In this document: piece after piece, positions 6,980 through 15,994 of the stretch
Layout: every line of letters begins with the position of its first letter
Position numbering within the stretch: the first letter of the stretch is position 1
Notes under the pieces: generated by a model
What the model saw: only the letters and a program-made list of their open reading frames with translations
What the model was told of the DNA's origin: nothing
Database searches by the model: none
DNA from: Kribbella catacumbae DSM 19601
Lineage (GTDB): Bacteria; Actinomycetota; Actinomycetes; Propionibacteriales; Kribbellaceae
Direction: 5' to 3'
Length of the DNA stretch: 55,002 bases
Assembly (NCBI RefSeq): GCF_000372465.1
Contig: NZ_AQUZ01000043.1
Span: forward strand, 1 to 55,002
Made by a program: the position numbers and the translations under genes

Positions 6980-9874
6980 TTAGCTGCAACCCGAGGTGCT
7001 GCCGCAGCCTTCGCAGACGTAGCAGGAGCCGGAGGGGCGCATCTTGGTGCCGCAGGTGAAGCAGAGGGGGGCGTCGACCGAGGTGCCGGTGATGAGTTCG
7101 AACATCTCGGCGGTCGTACGGACCTCTGCGGTGACCGGCTTGGCGGCCGCGGCTTCGACCGGAGCCGAAGGCTCTTCGACCTTCTCCGCGACCTTGTCGA
7201 CGGACTTCAGCGACTCTGCTTCCGACACCTCGACCGGGGCCGGCTCGTAGGAACCGGTGTCGAGCTGGCGGGAACGCTCTTCGGCGGAGTAGATGCCGAG
7301 GGCGGCGCGGTCGTCGAAGGCCAGGTGGTCCAGCGCCAGGCGGCGGAAGATGTAGTCCATGATCGACTGCGCCATCCGGACGTCCGGGTCGTCGGTCAGA
7401 CCGGCCGGCTCGAACTTCAGGTTGGTGAACTTCTGGACGTAGGTCTCCAGCGGCACACCGTGCTGCAGCGCGACCGAGATCGCAATCGAGAAGGCGTCCA
7501 TCACCCCGGCCAGGGTCGAGCCCTGCTTGCCCATCTTCAGGAAGACCTCACCCAGACCGTCGTCGGGGTAGGAGCCGGCCGTCATGTAGCCCTTGGCACC
7601 GCCGACCGTGAAGGACGTGGTGCGGGACGGACGCGACTTCGGCAGGCGCTTGCGGGTCGGCCGGTACTCGATGATCTTCTCGACGACCGGCTCGGCGGCG
7701 GCCGCGTCGGCGGCCGCGCTGGCCTTGGCGGACTTGGAGTCCGACAGCGGCTGGCCGACCTTGCAGTTGTCGCGGTAGACGGCGAGTGCCTTCAGGCCGA
7801 GCTTCCAGCCCTGGAAGTAGACGTCGGCGATCTCCTCGACCGTCGCGGTCTCCGGCAGGTTGACCGTCTTCGAGATCGCGCCGGACAGGAACGGCTGGGC
7901 CGCCGCCATCATCCGCACGTGGCCCATCGGCTTGATCGCGCGCTCGCCCATCGCGGTGTCGAAGATCTCGTAGTGCTCGGTCTTCAGACCGGGCGCGTCG
8001 ACGACGTGACCGTGCTCGGCGATGTACTCGACGATCGCCTCGATCGTCTCCTCGGTGTAGCCGTACTGACGCAGCGCCCGCGGCACCGTCTGGTTGACGA
8101 TCTGCATCGAGCCGCCGCCGACCAGCTTCTTGAACTTGACCAGCGAGAAGTCCGGCTCGATCCCGGTCGTGTCGCAGTCCATCATGAAGCCGATCGTGCC
8201 GGTCGGCGCGAGCACCGAGGCCTGCGCGTTGCGCCAGCCGTTCTTCGTACCGATCTTCAGTACGCCGTCCCACGCGGCCGTCGCGTGCTTCTGGACGTCC
8301 TTGTCGATCTCGTGCACGGTCCGGATCGCGTCATTGGCCGCGGCGTGCTTGCGCATCACCCGGGTGTGCGCGTCCTTGTTCCGCTCGAAACCGTCGTACG
8401 GCCCGACGATGCCGGCCAGCTCGGCCGACCGCTTGTACGACGTACCGGTCATCAGGGAGGTGATAGCGCCCGCCAGTGCGCGACCACCGTCTGAGTCGTA
8501 GGCGTGTCCGGTCGCCATCAGCAGCGCGCCGAGGTTGGCGTAGCCGATGCCTAGCTGCCGGTACGCGCGGGTGGTGTCGCCGATCGCCTCGGTCGGGAAG
8601 TCGGCGAAGCAGATCGAGATGTCCATCGCGGTGATGATCAGCTCGACGGCCTTGACGAAGTTGACCGAGTCGAAGGAGTCGTCGTCCTTGAGGAACTTCA
8701 TCAGGTTCAGCGACGCGAGGTTGCAGGACGAGTTGTCCAGGTGCATGTACTCCGAGCACGGGTTGGACGCGGTGATCCGGCCCGTCTCCGGGGTGGTGTG
8801 CCAGTCGTTGATCGTGTCGTCGTACTGGATGCCCGGGTCGGCGCACGCCCACGCGGCGTGGCTGATCTTGTCGAACAGCTCGCGTGCGTCGACGGTCTCG
8901 ATGATCGAGTTGTCGATCCGTGCCCGCAGCCCGAAGTCGCCCTTCTCCTCGACCGCGCGCATGAACTCGTCCGTCACCCGGACCGAGTTGTTCGCGTTCT
9001 GGTACTGCACCGAGGTGATGTCGCGGCCGCCGAGGTCCATGTCGTACCCGGCGTCGCGGAGGACACGGATCTTGTCCTCCTCGCGCATCTTGGTCTCGAC
9101 GAACTCCTCGATGTCGGGGTGGTCGACGTCCAGCACGACCATCTTGGCCGCGCGCCGGGTGGCGCCGCCGGACTTGATGGTGCCGGCCGACGCGTCCGCG
9201 CCGCGCATGAAGCTGACCGGGCCGGAAGCGGTGCCGCCCGAGGACTGCAGCAGCTCCTTCGACGACCGGATCCGGGACAGGTTCAGGCCGGCACCGGAGC
9301 CGCCCTTGAAGATCAGGCCCTCTTCCTTGTACCAGTTCAGGATCGAGTCCATCGAGTCGTCGACGGCGAGGATGAAGCAGGCCGACACCTGCTGCGGGGA
9401 CGTGGTCCCGACGTTGAACCAGACCGGCGAGTTGAAGCTGAAGTACTGGTGCAGCAGCATCCAGGTGAGCTCGTGCTCGAACACCTCGGCGTCGGCGGGG
9501 GTGGCGAAGTACCCGTAGTCCTCGCCGGCCTTGCGGTAGGTCTTGACGACCCGGTCGAGCAGCTGCTTGAGGCTCCACTCGCGGTTGTCGTGGCCGACGG
9601 CGCCGCGGAAGTACTTGGTGGTGACGATGGTGGAGGCGTTCACGCTCCAGTAGTCGGGGAACTCGACCCCGCGCTGCTCGAAGACGGTCTCACCCGTCTT
9701 CCAGTTCTGCTGTACGACGTCGCGGCGCTCCCACGTCACGTCGTCGTACGGGTGAACACCTTCGGTCGTGAAAATGCGGTCGATGGTGAGTCCCGCGGGC
9801 GCGTTCTTGCGCCCCCGGAACCCGGCCGTCGACCTTTTGGTCGACCCCGAGTGGCCGGTCACCGTCTCTGTCAT
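6980..9874 (-). CDS. nrdJ: Adenosylcobalamin-dependent ribonucleotide reductase (class II)
   Basis: A 964-residue vitamin B12-dependent ribonucleoside-diphosphate reductase, which makes deoxynucleotides without an oxygen-activated radical subunit. Family landmarks are present: the N-terminal VHPYDDVTWERRD segment, SACFILAVDDSMDSI with an active-site cysteine, the GSGAGLNLSRIRSS loop, NPCSEYMHLDNSSCNLASLNL with the radical-site cysteine region, and APTGTIGFMMDCDTTGIEPD. The C-terminus has the swinging redox and metal-binding cysteines (CFTCGTKMRPSGSCYVCEGCG). A low-complexity linker separates the catalytic part from this tail. It lies 92 bp downstream of nrdR, as in most actinobacteria, and is predicted to be repressed by NrdR. 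Confidence 0.98.
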   Translation of the reverse strand: MTETVTGHSGSTKRSTAGFRGRKNAPAGLTIDRIFTTEGVHPYDDVTWERRDVVQQNWKTGETVFEQRGVEFPDYWSVNASTIVTTKYFRGAVGHDNREWSLKQLLDRVVKTYRKAGEDYGYFATPADAEVFEHELTWMLLHQYFSFNSPVWFNVGTTSPQQVSACFILAVDDSMDSILNWYKEEGLIFKGGSGAGLNLSRIRSSKELLQSSGGTASGPVSFMRGADASAGTIKSGGATRRAAKMVVLDVDHPDIEEFVETKMREEDKIRVLRDAGYDMDLGGRDITSVQYQNANNSVRVTDEFMRAVEEKGDFGLRARIDNSIIETVDARELFDKISHAAWACADPGIQYDDTINDWHTTPETGRITASNPCSEYMHLDNSSCNLASLNLMKFLKDDDSFDSVNFVKAVELIITAMDISICFADFPTEAIGDTTRAYRQLGIGYANLGALLMATGHAYDSDGGRALAGAITSLMTGTSYKRSAELAGIVGPYDGFERNKDAHTRVMRKHAAANDAIRTVHEIDKDVQKHATAAWDGVLKIGTKNGWRNAQASVLAPTGTIGFMMDCDTTGIEPDFSLVKFKKLVGGGSMQIVNQTVPRALRQYGYTEETIEAIVEYIAEHGHVVDAPGLKTEHYEIFDTAMGERAIKPMGHVRMMAAAQPFLSGAISKTVNLPETATVEEIADVYFQGWKLGLKALAVYRDNCKVGQPLSDSKSAKASAAADAAAAEPVVEKIIEYRPTRKRLPKSRPSRTTSFTVGGAKGYMTAGSYPDDGLGEVFLKMGKQGSTLAGVMDAFSIAISVALQHGVPLETYVQKFTNLKFEPAGLTDDPDVRMAQSIMDYIFRRLALDHLAFDDRAALGIYSAEERSRQLDTGSYEPAPVEVSEAESLKSVDKVAEKVEEPSAPVEAAAAKPVTAEVRTTAEMFELITGTSVDAPLCFTCGTKMRPSGSCYVCEGCGSTSGCS

Positions 9875-9966
9875 GGTTGCTCCTCGCCTGGTGTCAATGC
9901 CGCGGTCTGTCGGGACCGCCCCGTTGGGTGCTGCTCTTTACCGCTCTTTACTGCTGGTTCCCCGAT

Positions 9967-10446
9967 TTATGTCTGTACGGACGGCTCGGTGCCTTCGGGC
10001 TCTTTCTCCGCCCGGAGCAACGCGATCTCCGTCTCGAAGTCGTCGGCCGACTCGAACTGCCGGTAGACGCTCGCGAAGCGCAGGTACGCCACCTCGTCGA
10101 GCTCACGCAGCGGTCCGAGGATCGCCAGGCCGACCTCGTGCGCCGGCACCTCCGGCGAGCCGCTGCCCTTCAGCGCGTCCTCGACCTGCTGGCCCAGCCG
10201 GGCCAGGGCGTCCACGCCGACGGGCCGGCCCTTGCAGGCCTTGCCGACTCCGTTGATGACTTTTTCCCGGCTGAACGGTTCGGTGGCGCCGGAGCGCTTC
10301 ACGACCGTGAGCTGCATCTGCTCGACGGTGGTGAACCGCTTCTCGCAGACCGGGCACTGCCGCCGGCGGCGGATCGCTCCGCCGTCCTCGGCGACCCGGC
10401 TGTCGACCACCCGGGAGTCCACGTGCCGGCAGTAAGGACAATGCAT
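9967..10446 (-). CDS. nrdR: Transcriptional repressor NrdR
   Basis: A 159-residue repressor of ribonucleotide reductase genes. The N-terminal zinc ribbon is MHCPYCRHVDSRVVDSR with a second pair CPVC, and an ATP-cone domain follows (VVKRSGATEPFSREKVINGV through to YLRFASVYRQF). The ATP cone senses dATP/ATP and sets the oligomer that binds DNA. The start is the MHCPYC methionine at 10446; the open frame further upstream is not typical of the family. It is the first gene of the nrdR-nrdJ operon and sits under two candidate NrdR boxes. Confidence 0.97.
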   Translation of the reverse strand: MHCPYCRHVDSRVVDSRVAEDGGAIRRRRQCPVCEKRFTTVEQMQLTVVKRSGATEPFSREKVINGVGKACKGRPVGVDALARLGQQVEDALKGSGSPEVPAHEVGLAILGPLRELDEVAYLRFASVYRQFESADDFETEIALLRAEKEPEGTEPSVQT

Positions 10447-10542
10447 GGCAGACCACTCCTCCCGTGAGCGTTTCAGCCCCTGCCTGGGGATGAAACTGTG
10501 GATCAGCTGGGGACAACTTGTGCATGACCTGTGTGTAACCAA

Positions 10543-10595
10543 CCACTACCTGTGGATGACTTACAGGCTTGTAACTACTACATCTAGGGATGTTA
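10543..10595 (-). promoter_or_regulatory. Tandem NrdR boxes and nrdR promoter region
   Basis: On the plus strand, CCACTACCTGTGGATG (10543 on) and TACTACATCTAGGGATG (10576 on) are two related 16-17-bp palindrome-like sites whose matching positions are 32 bp apart, three helical turns. This is the arrangement known for NrdR. The upstream site overlaps a candidate -10 box TAACAT (10595-10590, minus strand), with TTGCAA 18 bp before it (10619-10614). Autoregulation of nrdR-nrdJ is inferred. Confidence 0.6.
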
Positions 10596-10721
10596 CGTCC
10601 GGCCTCCGACAGTTTGCAAGAACGGTCGAATCTCGCGCGCGTCTCTTTGTTCCAACACCGGCGCGGCCCCATGTACTCCCGCGTGGCGCCACCGCGACGA
10701 CCCTTTCGAGGAGCAAAATGC

Positions 10722-10770
10722 GGCCGGCCGGACCCCGGGTGAAGCACCCCCGGAGCCCGGCCGACCGGCC
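10722..10770 (-). terminator. GC-rich hairpin after the phosphodiesterase gene
   Basis: GGCCGG at the left and CCGGCC at the right bracket an inner CCCCGGG / CCCGG pairing, forming a strong imperfect stem directly after the minus-strand stop codon at 10776. It has no T-run. Function is inferred from position. Confidence 0.5.
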
Positions 10771-10775
10771 TGCGA

Positions 10776-12608
10776 TCAGCTCGTTGCGAGGAGTCGCGCC
10801 TCGGTCACGATCTGCTGCCGCCGTACTGCGCTCAACCCGGCCGCGGCCGGCGTCGCGGCGTACGTGGCCAGTACGCCGTACTGGCGCCGGCCGAGCAGTG
10901 TCGTCATGGTCGAGACCGCCGTCTGGGACGCGCCGGAGGTCAGGATCAGGTGCGCGAGCCCGGTCGGGGTCGCAACGATTTCGAAGCTGGACACCACCGG
11001 CGTGTTGCCGGCCAGCACCTTGATCTCGTGCGCGCCGGCGGCCAGCGTGCTGGTGTCGACAACCGCGCCATTGTCCACAGGCCGCCCGTCGAGGGTGATC
11101 GAGTCCGCCGCGGTGGCGGCGATCGTCAGCACCTGAGCACGATCGACCTTCGCACCGGCGGCCGGAGAGAGCACGCGGGGCTTGGCGCGCTGGCGGAAGG
11201 CCGCATTCCAGCCGGCCAGCTCAGCCGGACGGTTGGTGATGATGCCGTCGACGCCCGCCTTCTCGAGCGCGTCCCAGCGAGCCGCGTCGTCGACCGTCCA
11301 CACGTTGACGGCGACTCCGGCCGCGTGCAGCTCGGCGATCGCCGCCGGCCGGGTGGCCAGGGCAGCGTCTGACGGGTTGTACGCAGACAGGTCGAGATCC
11401 TTGGCGATGGCGACCGGGTCGGGATCGAGCGTGCTGCGGAGCAGGCCGAGCGGCAGTTCGGGTGCCAGTTCGCGCATCCAGCGGAGATGCTGCGGCTCGA
11501 AGCTCTGCACGAAGACCCGGCTGCTCATCCCCCGGCTCCGGATCTCGGTGACGATCCGCGCGACCGAATCCTTGGTGTGCGCGCCCTTCACCTCCAGCAG
11601 CAGGTTGCCGCCGCGCGTCTTCAGCCCATCCAGTTGCGCGGCCAGCGTCGGGACTTGCTGACCCTTGTACGCCGGTGCGAACCACGAGCCCGCATCCAGC
11701 GCGGCCACCTGTGCTGCCGTCAACGACCGCACAGCACCAGTTCCATCGGTGGTCCGATCCACGGTGGTGTCATGCAGGATCACCGGTACGCCGTCCTTCG
11801 TCGGCTGGACGTCGTTCTCGATCCACTCGGCCCGGGCGCGACGCGCGACCTCATCGGAGGCGGCTGTGTTCTCCGGAGCTGCCGATGAGCCGCCACGATG
11901 TGCCCACACGCGAAGCGGCTCGCCCGGTTTGCGGATGAACGACTCCCGCTGCAGCGGAGTCACCTTCAGATCGTCGAACGACACCGTGGCGCCATTGACC
12001 AGCAACGCCTGTACGCCGCCCGCGGTCCGGTTCACCATGCTGGTCCGAAGGGATTCGCGGCCATCGACGTACCAGGTCGCCCTGGAGCCGCGGACCTCGA
12101 CGGCGACCGCGACCTCCTTGCCGACTCCGACCTGGATCGGGGCGGCGCCCGTATCGGTGACGTTCCAGGTGTTCGAGGCGGTCCGCTGGGCGAACTCAAG
12201 TCCGTTGTTCACCGTGGAGCCGTTGCGGAGGGTCGCGATCGACCACGGCACCGCACCGGTCGGAGCGAGGTCGAGCCCGATGGCGACCCAGCGCGCGGCG
12301 TCGAGTGCCGAGTCGAAGCGGAGATGGCTTTCGATCCGGTAGTCGGTCAGCGGCGTACCGAAGGTGATGCGACTCTGCTGGCTCGCGGTGGTCGACGTAC
12401 CGACGAGGCGGCCGTTCTGGACCTTCCAGGTTCCGTCGACCGCATTCCACCCAGCCGGCAAGCCAGGGCCGTCGAAGGTTTCGTTCACAGTGGGCGCGTC
12501 GGCCGCGGGTTCGGCCTGGGCTGGTGGAGTAGTGAGCAGGGCAGTGACCGTGATGCCCGCGACGAGGGCTGCGAGCACTGCGCGAGGGCGGCGTCGAGTG
12601 AGCTTCAT
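10776..12608 (-). CDS. Secreted glycerophosphodiester phosphodiesterase with N-terminal jelly-roll domain
   Basis: A 610-residue exported enzyme that should hydrolyse glycerophosphodiesters to an alcohol and glycerol 3-phosphate. It has a signal peptide (KLTRRRPRAVLAALVAGITV ... PPAQA). Next comes a concanavalin/LamG-like domain at about residues 35-220 (NETFDGPGLPAGWNAVDGTW). The GDPD barrel starts near residue 234, with catalytic His in VWAHRGGSSAAPENT, the metal ligands in WIENDVQPTKDGVPVILHD and the second His in that HDTT. The C-terminal 130 residues are an Ig-like segment (PAAGAKVDRAQVLTI) and a helical tail. The start at MKLTRRR was preferred because it gives a normal signal peptide. 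It is divergent from the nucleoside hydrolase gene. A role in phosphate or glycerol scavenging, or teichoic acid turnover, is inference. Confidence 0.92.
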   Translation of the reverse strand: MKLTRRRPRAVLAALVAGITVTALLTTPPAQAEPAADAPTVNETFDGPGLPAGWNAVDGTWKVQNGRLVGTSTTASQQSRITFGTPLTDYRIESHLRFDSALDAARWVAIGLDLAPTGAVPWSIATLRNGSTVNNGLEFAQRTASNTWNVTDTGAAPIQVGVGKEVAVAVEVRGSRATWYVDGRESLRTSMVNRTAGGVQALLVNGATVSFDDLKVTPLQRESFIRKPGEPLRVWAHRGGSSAAPENTAASDEVARRARAEWIENDVQPTKDGVPVILHDTTVDRTTDGTGAVRSLTAAQVAALDAGSWFAPAYKGQQVPTLAAQLDGLKTRGGNLLLEVKGAHTKDSVARIVTEIRSRGMSSRVFVQSFEPQHLRWMRELAPELPLGLLRSTLDPDPVAIAKDLDLSAYNPSDAALATRPAAIAELHAAGVAVNVWTVDDAARWDALEKAGVDGIITNRPAELAGWNAAFRQRAKPRVLSPAAGAKVDRAQVLTIAATAADSITLDGRPVDNGAVVDTSTLAAGAHEIKVLAGNTPVVSSFEIVATPTGLAHLILTSGASQTAVSTMTTLLGRRQYGVLATYAATPAAAGLSAVRRQQIVTEARLLATS

Positions 12609-12707
12609 GGAGACCGACCGTAGGAAAGTCACGCTAACTTCGCCAGAGCCCGTGATGAATTAACTGCCAACGCTTGGTGGCGCCCTCGATGGGTGAGGAT
12701 AGACCGC

Positions 12708-13661
12708 ATGAAACCGGTCATCCTCGACGTCGACACCGGGCTGGACGACGCTTGCGCACTCCTCCTCGCCGCCCGGCACCCGGAGCTCGACCTCAAGGCG
12801 GTGACCTGTGTGGGCGGCAACGTCGGCATCGACCAGGTCGTCGTCAACACGCTGACGGTGCTCGACGCCGCCGGCCGCCCGGACGTGCCGGTTGCCCGCG
12901 GCGCCTCACTCCCCTTCCTGCAACCCGTCCGTACTGCGCCACACGTCCACGGCGCCGACGGTCTCGGCGACCTCGACTGGCCAAAATCCATCCGTACTGC
13001 GGACGCCAGGCACGCCGTCGAACTACTGCGGGACGTGTTGCTGGAGGCGGCGCGGACCGGCGAACTGGTGACGCTGATCCCGTTGGCGCCGATGACCAAC
13101 ATCGCCTTGCTCCTGCGGACCTATCCCGAAGCGGCCGCCGGGCTGCGCGAGATCGTCTTCATGGGTGGCGCGGCCGGGATCGGCAACGCGACCGCGTCGG
13201 CGGAGTTCAACATCTGGACCGATCCGGAAGCGGCCGCGATCACGCTGACCGCGGCGAGCGAACTCGGCGTACGGGTGACGATGTATGGGCTGGATGTCTT
13301 CTACGACGTCGTGATCTCGCTGGCCGAGGCCAAGGCGCTCAGTGGCTCGCCGTCGGCGGATCTGGCTCGGCGGCTGATCGAGCGGCGCAGCGAGCTCTAC
13401 CGATCGGACGACGGTGCGAGCATCGGTGACGGCGGTGCGGTGTGCGCCGTGATCGACCCGTCCGGACTGACCACACTGCCCTTCCCGTTGCGGGTGGAGC
13501 TGTCCGGCAGTTGGTCGCGGGGACGCACGATCGTCGACACCCGCGACTGGGCGGGCGACCTGACCACCGACCCGCACGGCGTCGCGCCACCCGTCGTCCA
13601 GGTCGCCACCGCGGTGGATGGCCGGCGGTACGCCGACCTTTGGCTGGCGACGGTGCGCTAG
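12708..13661 (+). CDS. Nucleoside hydrolase (IUNH family)
   Basis: A 317-residue N-ribohydrolase that would cleave ribonucleosides to base and ribose. The calcium-binding aspartate cluster is DVDTGLDDA at residues 7-15 (the usual form is DTDPGxDDA). Further landmarks are the Thr/Asn region around LIPLAPMTNIALLL and IVFMGGA, and the segment SAEFNIWTDPEAAAI. The fold-closing Asp is in the C-terminal part. The ATG at 12708 has GAGG nine bases upstream. The gene starts 100 bp from the divergent phosphodiesterase gene, so both share one control region. A salvage role is inferred from the family. Confidence 0.92.
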   Translation: MKPVILDVDTGLDDACALLLAARHPELDLKAVTCVGGNVGIDQVVVNTLTVLDAAGRPDVPVARGASLPFLQPVRTAPHVHGADGLGDLDWPKSIRTADARHAVELLRDVLLEAARTGELVTLIPLAPMTNIALLLRTYPEAAAGLREIVFMGGAAGIGNATASAEFNIWTDPEAAAITLTAASELGVRVTMYGLDVFYDVVISLAEAKALSGSPSADLARRLIERRSELYRSDDGASIGDGGAVCAVIDPSGLTTLPFPLRVELSGSWSRGRTIVDTRDWAGDLTTDPHGVAPPVVQVATAVDGRRYADLWLATVR

Positions 13662-13727
13662 TACCCACAGGGCACTGGCGGCCGGTTTCGGTCAGCGGGT
13701 TGTCCTGACAAGGTCGGCATGATTGAG

Positions 13728-13743
13728 TGGCAAACGCTTGCCA
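13728..13743. promoter_or_regulatory. LacI-family operator
   Basis: TGGCAAACGCTTGCCA fits the LacI/CcpA/PurR-type operator pattern TGGNAANCGNTTNCCA at every fixed position, with one mismatch in its symmetry. It lies 25 bp before the TTG start of the oxidoreductase gene, where a bound repressor would block transcription. The repressor gene is not in the window. Confidence 0.72.
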
Positions 13744-13767
13744 TGCCGATCTCACCAGGAGTGTGCC

Positions 13768-15093
13768 TTGTCCGCACCCGCCCAGGAACGCCGTCGTTAC
13801 GCTGTTGTCGGGTTGGGGGCCAGGGCGCAAGCCTTCGTGAACGCGCTGGCCGGCCCGTACGCCGATCGCGCCGAGCTGGTCGGGTTCTGCGACGTGAACC
13901 AGACCCGGATGGCGGTGCACAACCGCTGGCTGGCCGAGAAGCACGGAGCGGCCGCGGTGCCGCAGTACGACGCTGCTGATTTCGGCCGGATGCTGACCGA
14001 GCAGCGCGTCGACGCGGTCGTGGTGACGTCGATGGACCGGACCCACGACGACTACATCGTCGCGGCGCTCGAGGCCGGCCTGGACGTGATCACCGAGAAG
14101 CCGATGACGATGGATCCGGACCGGTGCAAGCGGATCCTCGCGGCGGCGGACAAGTCGACCGGATCGGTGCGGGTGGCGTTCAACTACCGCTACAACCCGG
14201 TGCACGAGAAAGTCCGCGAGGTGCTCGCAGCTGGCGCGATCGGCGAGATCGGGTCGGTGCACTTCGAGTGGTTGCTCGACGTGCGGCACGGCGCGGACTA
14301 TTTCCGCCGCTGGCATCGCGACAAGGCCAACGGCGGTGGGCTGATGGTGCACAAGGCGACGCATCACTTCGACCTGGTCAATTGGTGGATCGATGCGGAA
14401 CCGGTGACGGTGTTCGCCGACGGGAAGCTGTTCTTCTACGGCGACGTGAACGGCAAGAAGCGTGGACTCGCGCGCGACTATGACCGCGCTGACGGTTCGC
14501 CGGCGGCAGCGGACGATCCCTTTGCGATCAAGCTCGCAGCGGCACCGCAATTGCGCGAGCTGTATCTGGAGGCCGAGCACGAAGACGGCTATCACCGCGA
14601 TCAGAACGTTTTCGCACCGGGGATCACGATCGAGGACGACATGGCGGTCCTGGTCAGGTATTCGACCGGTGCGTCGTTGAGCTATCACCTGACCGCGTAT
14701 TCACCGTGGGAGGGCTACCGGATCGGCTTCAACGGCAGCGCCGGGCGGCTGGAACTCCTCGTCCGGGAGAACACTTTCGCGACTCCGCCGGCCGACCAGC
14801 AGCATGCGACCGCAGTACAGCATGGTGATGCGAAACCGGGCGAGACCGAAGCTCTGCTGACTTTGCATCCGTTGTGGGAGCCGCCGCAGACACTGCTCCA
14901 CGGCGAACTCGGCCAAGGCCACGGCGGCGGCGACGCGCGCCTTCTCGAGTCACTCTTCGGCGACCCGGCCGACGACCCGCTCCGCCGCAGCGCGGACCAC
15001 CACGACGGCGCCCGCTCACTCCTGATCGGTCTGGCCGCCAATCAGTCGTTCGAAACCGGCCAGGTCGTCCAGGTTGCGTCCCTCCTCAGCTGA
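13768..15093 (+). CDS. Gfo/Idh/MocA-family NAD(P)-dependent oxidoreductase
   Basis: A 441-residue dehydrogenase, probably acting on a sugar or polyol. The Rossmann fold begins at once (RRRYAVVGLGARAQAFVNAL), and the family EKPxx motif is present as DVITEKPMTMDPDRC, with the catalytic Lys and Pro. NYRYNPVHEKVRE and RWHRDKANGGGLMVHKATHHFDLVNWW carry the substrate-side Lys and His. At about 440 residues it belongs to the long subgroup with an extended C-terminal domain. The start is a TTG at 13768, chosen because CAGGAG lies seven bases before it and no ATG or GTG gives an N-terminus of the right length. A LacI-type operator sits directly upstream, which suggests induction by a carbohydrate. Confidence 0.92.
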   Translation: MSAPAQERRRYAVVGLGARAQAFVNALAGPYADRAELVGFCDVNQTRMAVHNRWLAEKHGAAAVPQYDAADFGRMLTEQRVDAVVVTSMDRTHDDYIVAALEAGLDVITEKPMTMDPDRCKRILAAADKSTGSVRVAFNYRYNPVHEKVREVLAAGAIGEIGSVHFEWLLDVRHGADYFRRWHRDKANGGGLMVHKATHHFDLVNWWIDAEPVTVFADGKLFFYGDVNGKKRGLARDYDRADGSPAAADDPFAIKLAAAPQLRELYLEAEHEDGYHRDQNVFAPGITIEDDMAVLVRYSTGASLSYHLTAYSPWEGYRIGFNGSAGRLELLVRENTFATPPADQQHATAVQHGDAKPGETEALLTLHPLWEPPQTLLHGELGQGHGGGDARLLESLFGDPADDPLRRSADHHDGARSLLIGLAANQSFETGQVVQVASLLS

Positions 15094-15123
15094 GGGCACC
15101 TGGCACTAACCACCGGAAGCCGA

Positions 15124-15228
15124 GGGAGGCGGACCGCCAGCACTACCGAACCCCACCCAGCAACCGCTTCCCTCGGCGTGTCGCGGCCCCAGAGCCGACT
15201 TTGGTAGTGGCGGCGGTCCGCACCTCCC
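15124..15228. repeat. Long imperfect inverted repeat after the oxidoreductase gene
   Basis: The left arm 15124-15147 (GGGAGGCGGACCGCC then CACTACC) is the complement of the right arm 15203-15228 apart from two short bulges, giving a stem of about 24 bp around a 55-nt loop. It begins 30 bp after the stop codon at 15093 and may act as a terminator. Its size and long loop would also fit a small palindromic element. Confidence 0.6.
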
Positions 15229-15508
15229 GCTGAGGCCGATGTGCGGGTCAGTCCTGCGGCGTGGCGCACGAGGTCGCCGGCCCTGATCTTCATCTGTCTG
15301 CGATTCCGCGCCAACCCCGGTGATCATTGGCCCCTTTCACCCGCGCTCCGAGCCACGGTGAATCGGATCAACTGCCTGGGAGGTAAGGGCTCCTTATACC
15401 CGTCGGTGGTGGTGGCGCGGCTGGAGTTGGGGAGGATTCTCGCTGGACCCGGGGCGGATCTTGCCCCGGTCCGGGGACATTTACCTCCCCGCCCGCGACA
15501 GATGCCCG

Positions 15509-15569
15509 ACCTTTGCGGCACGGGCCGGGCGTCTTTCGGTGGAACGGGCGCCTGGCCGGTGCCCAAGGT
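15509..15569 (+). repeat. ~59-bp palindromic element, copy A
   Basis: The left arm around GGCACGGGCCGGGCG pairs with the right arm CGCCTGGCCGGTGCC. The right end reads GGTGCCCAAGGTGG. The 23 bases that complement the right part are identical to the left end of copy E at 47404-47426. The left terminus is mutated compared with the other copies. Intergenic. Confidence 0.65.
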
Positions 15570-15994
15570 GGCTCGGTGCTCAAAAGACCCCGACGCCCGG
15601 ACCAGGTCACAAGAACCATCAAAAGGGGGCGAATGATCGGGTGCTGTTGACCTGGAGGGGATCGGGATGGAAGGTACGAAACCTCGTACGCCACTTTGCT
15701 GGACGCCGCCCGAGACATGTGAGTTGCTTGGGGCGAGCGAGCGCGGGCCGCTACAGGCCCGGGCGGACGCAAGCCGCCGTAGACCGGAGGGCACAGGCTG
15801 AGGTGGGCAAGCGCCTGAGGCCGCGCCGAGTGGGAGCGAGCGGATTGCCTGGGCGCAGGCAGGCCCGGCGGGGAGCGAGCGGATCGGCCGGGCGCGGGCG
15901 GCCGGCTGTCGCGAGGCAGCTAACGCGCCCACGGTGGAGATCCGGCCACGCTCGCCCAGCATGATGCGTTCCCGGCCCCGGGGCCCGTCGCCTG

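Noticed and set aside
12666..12681. GCCAACGCTTGGTGGC as a LacI operator between two divergent genes
   Set aside because: It lacks the central CG spacing of the LacI consensus (one base short), so I mention it only as a possible relative of the site at 13728.
15324..15962. 212-codon minus-strand frame in the non-coding interval
   Set aside because: No ribosome site, no domain, Pro/Arg/Ser-rich throughout, and it runs through the palindromic repeat. Treated as non-coding.
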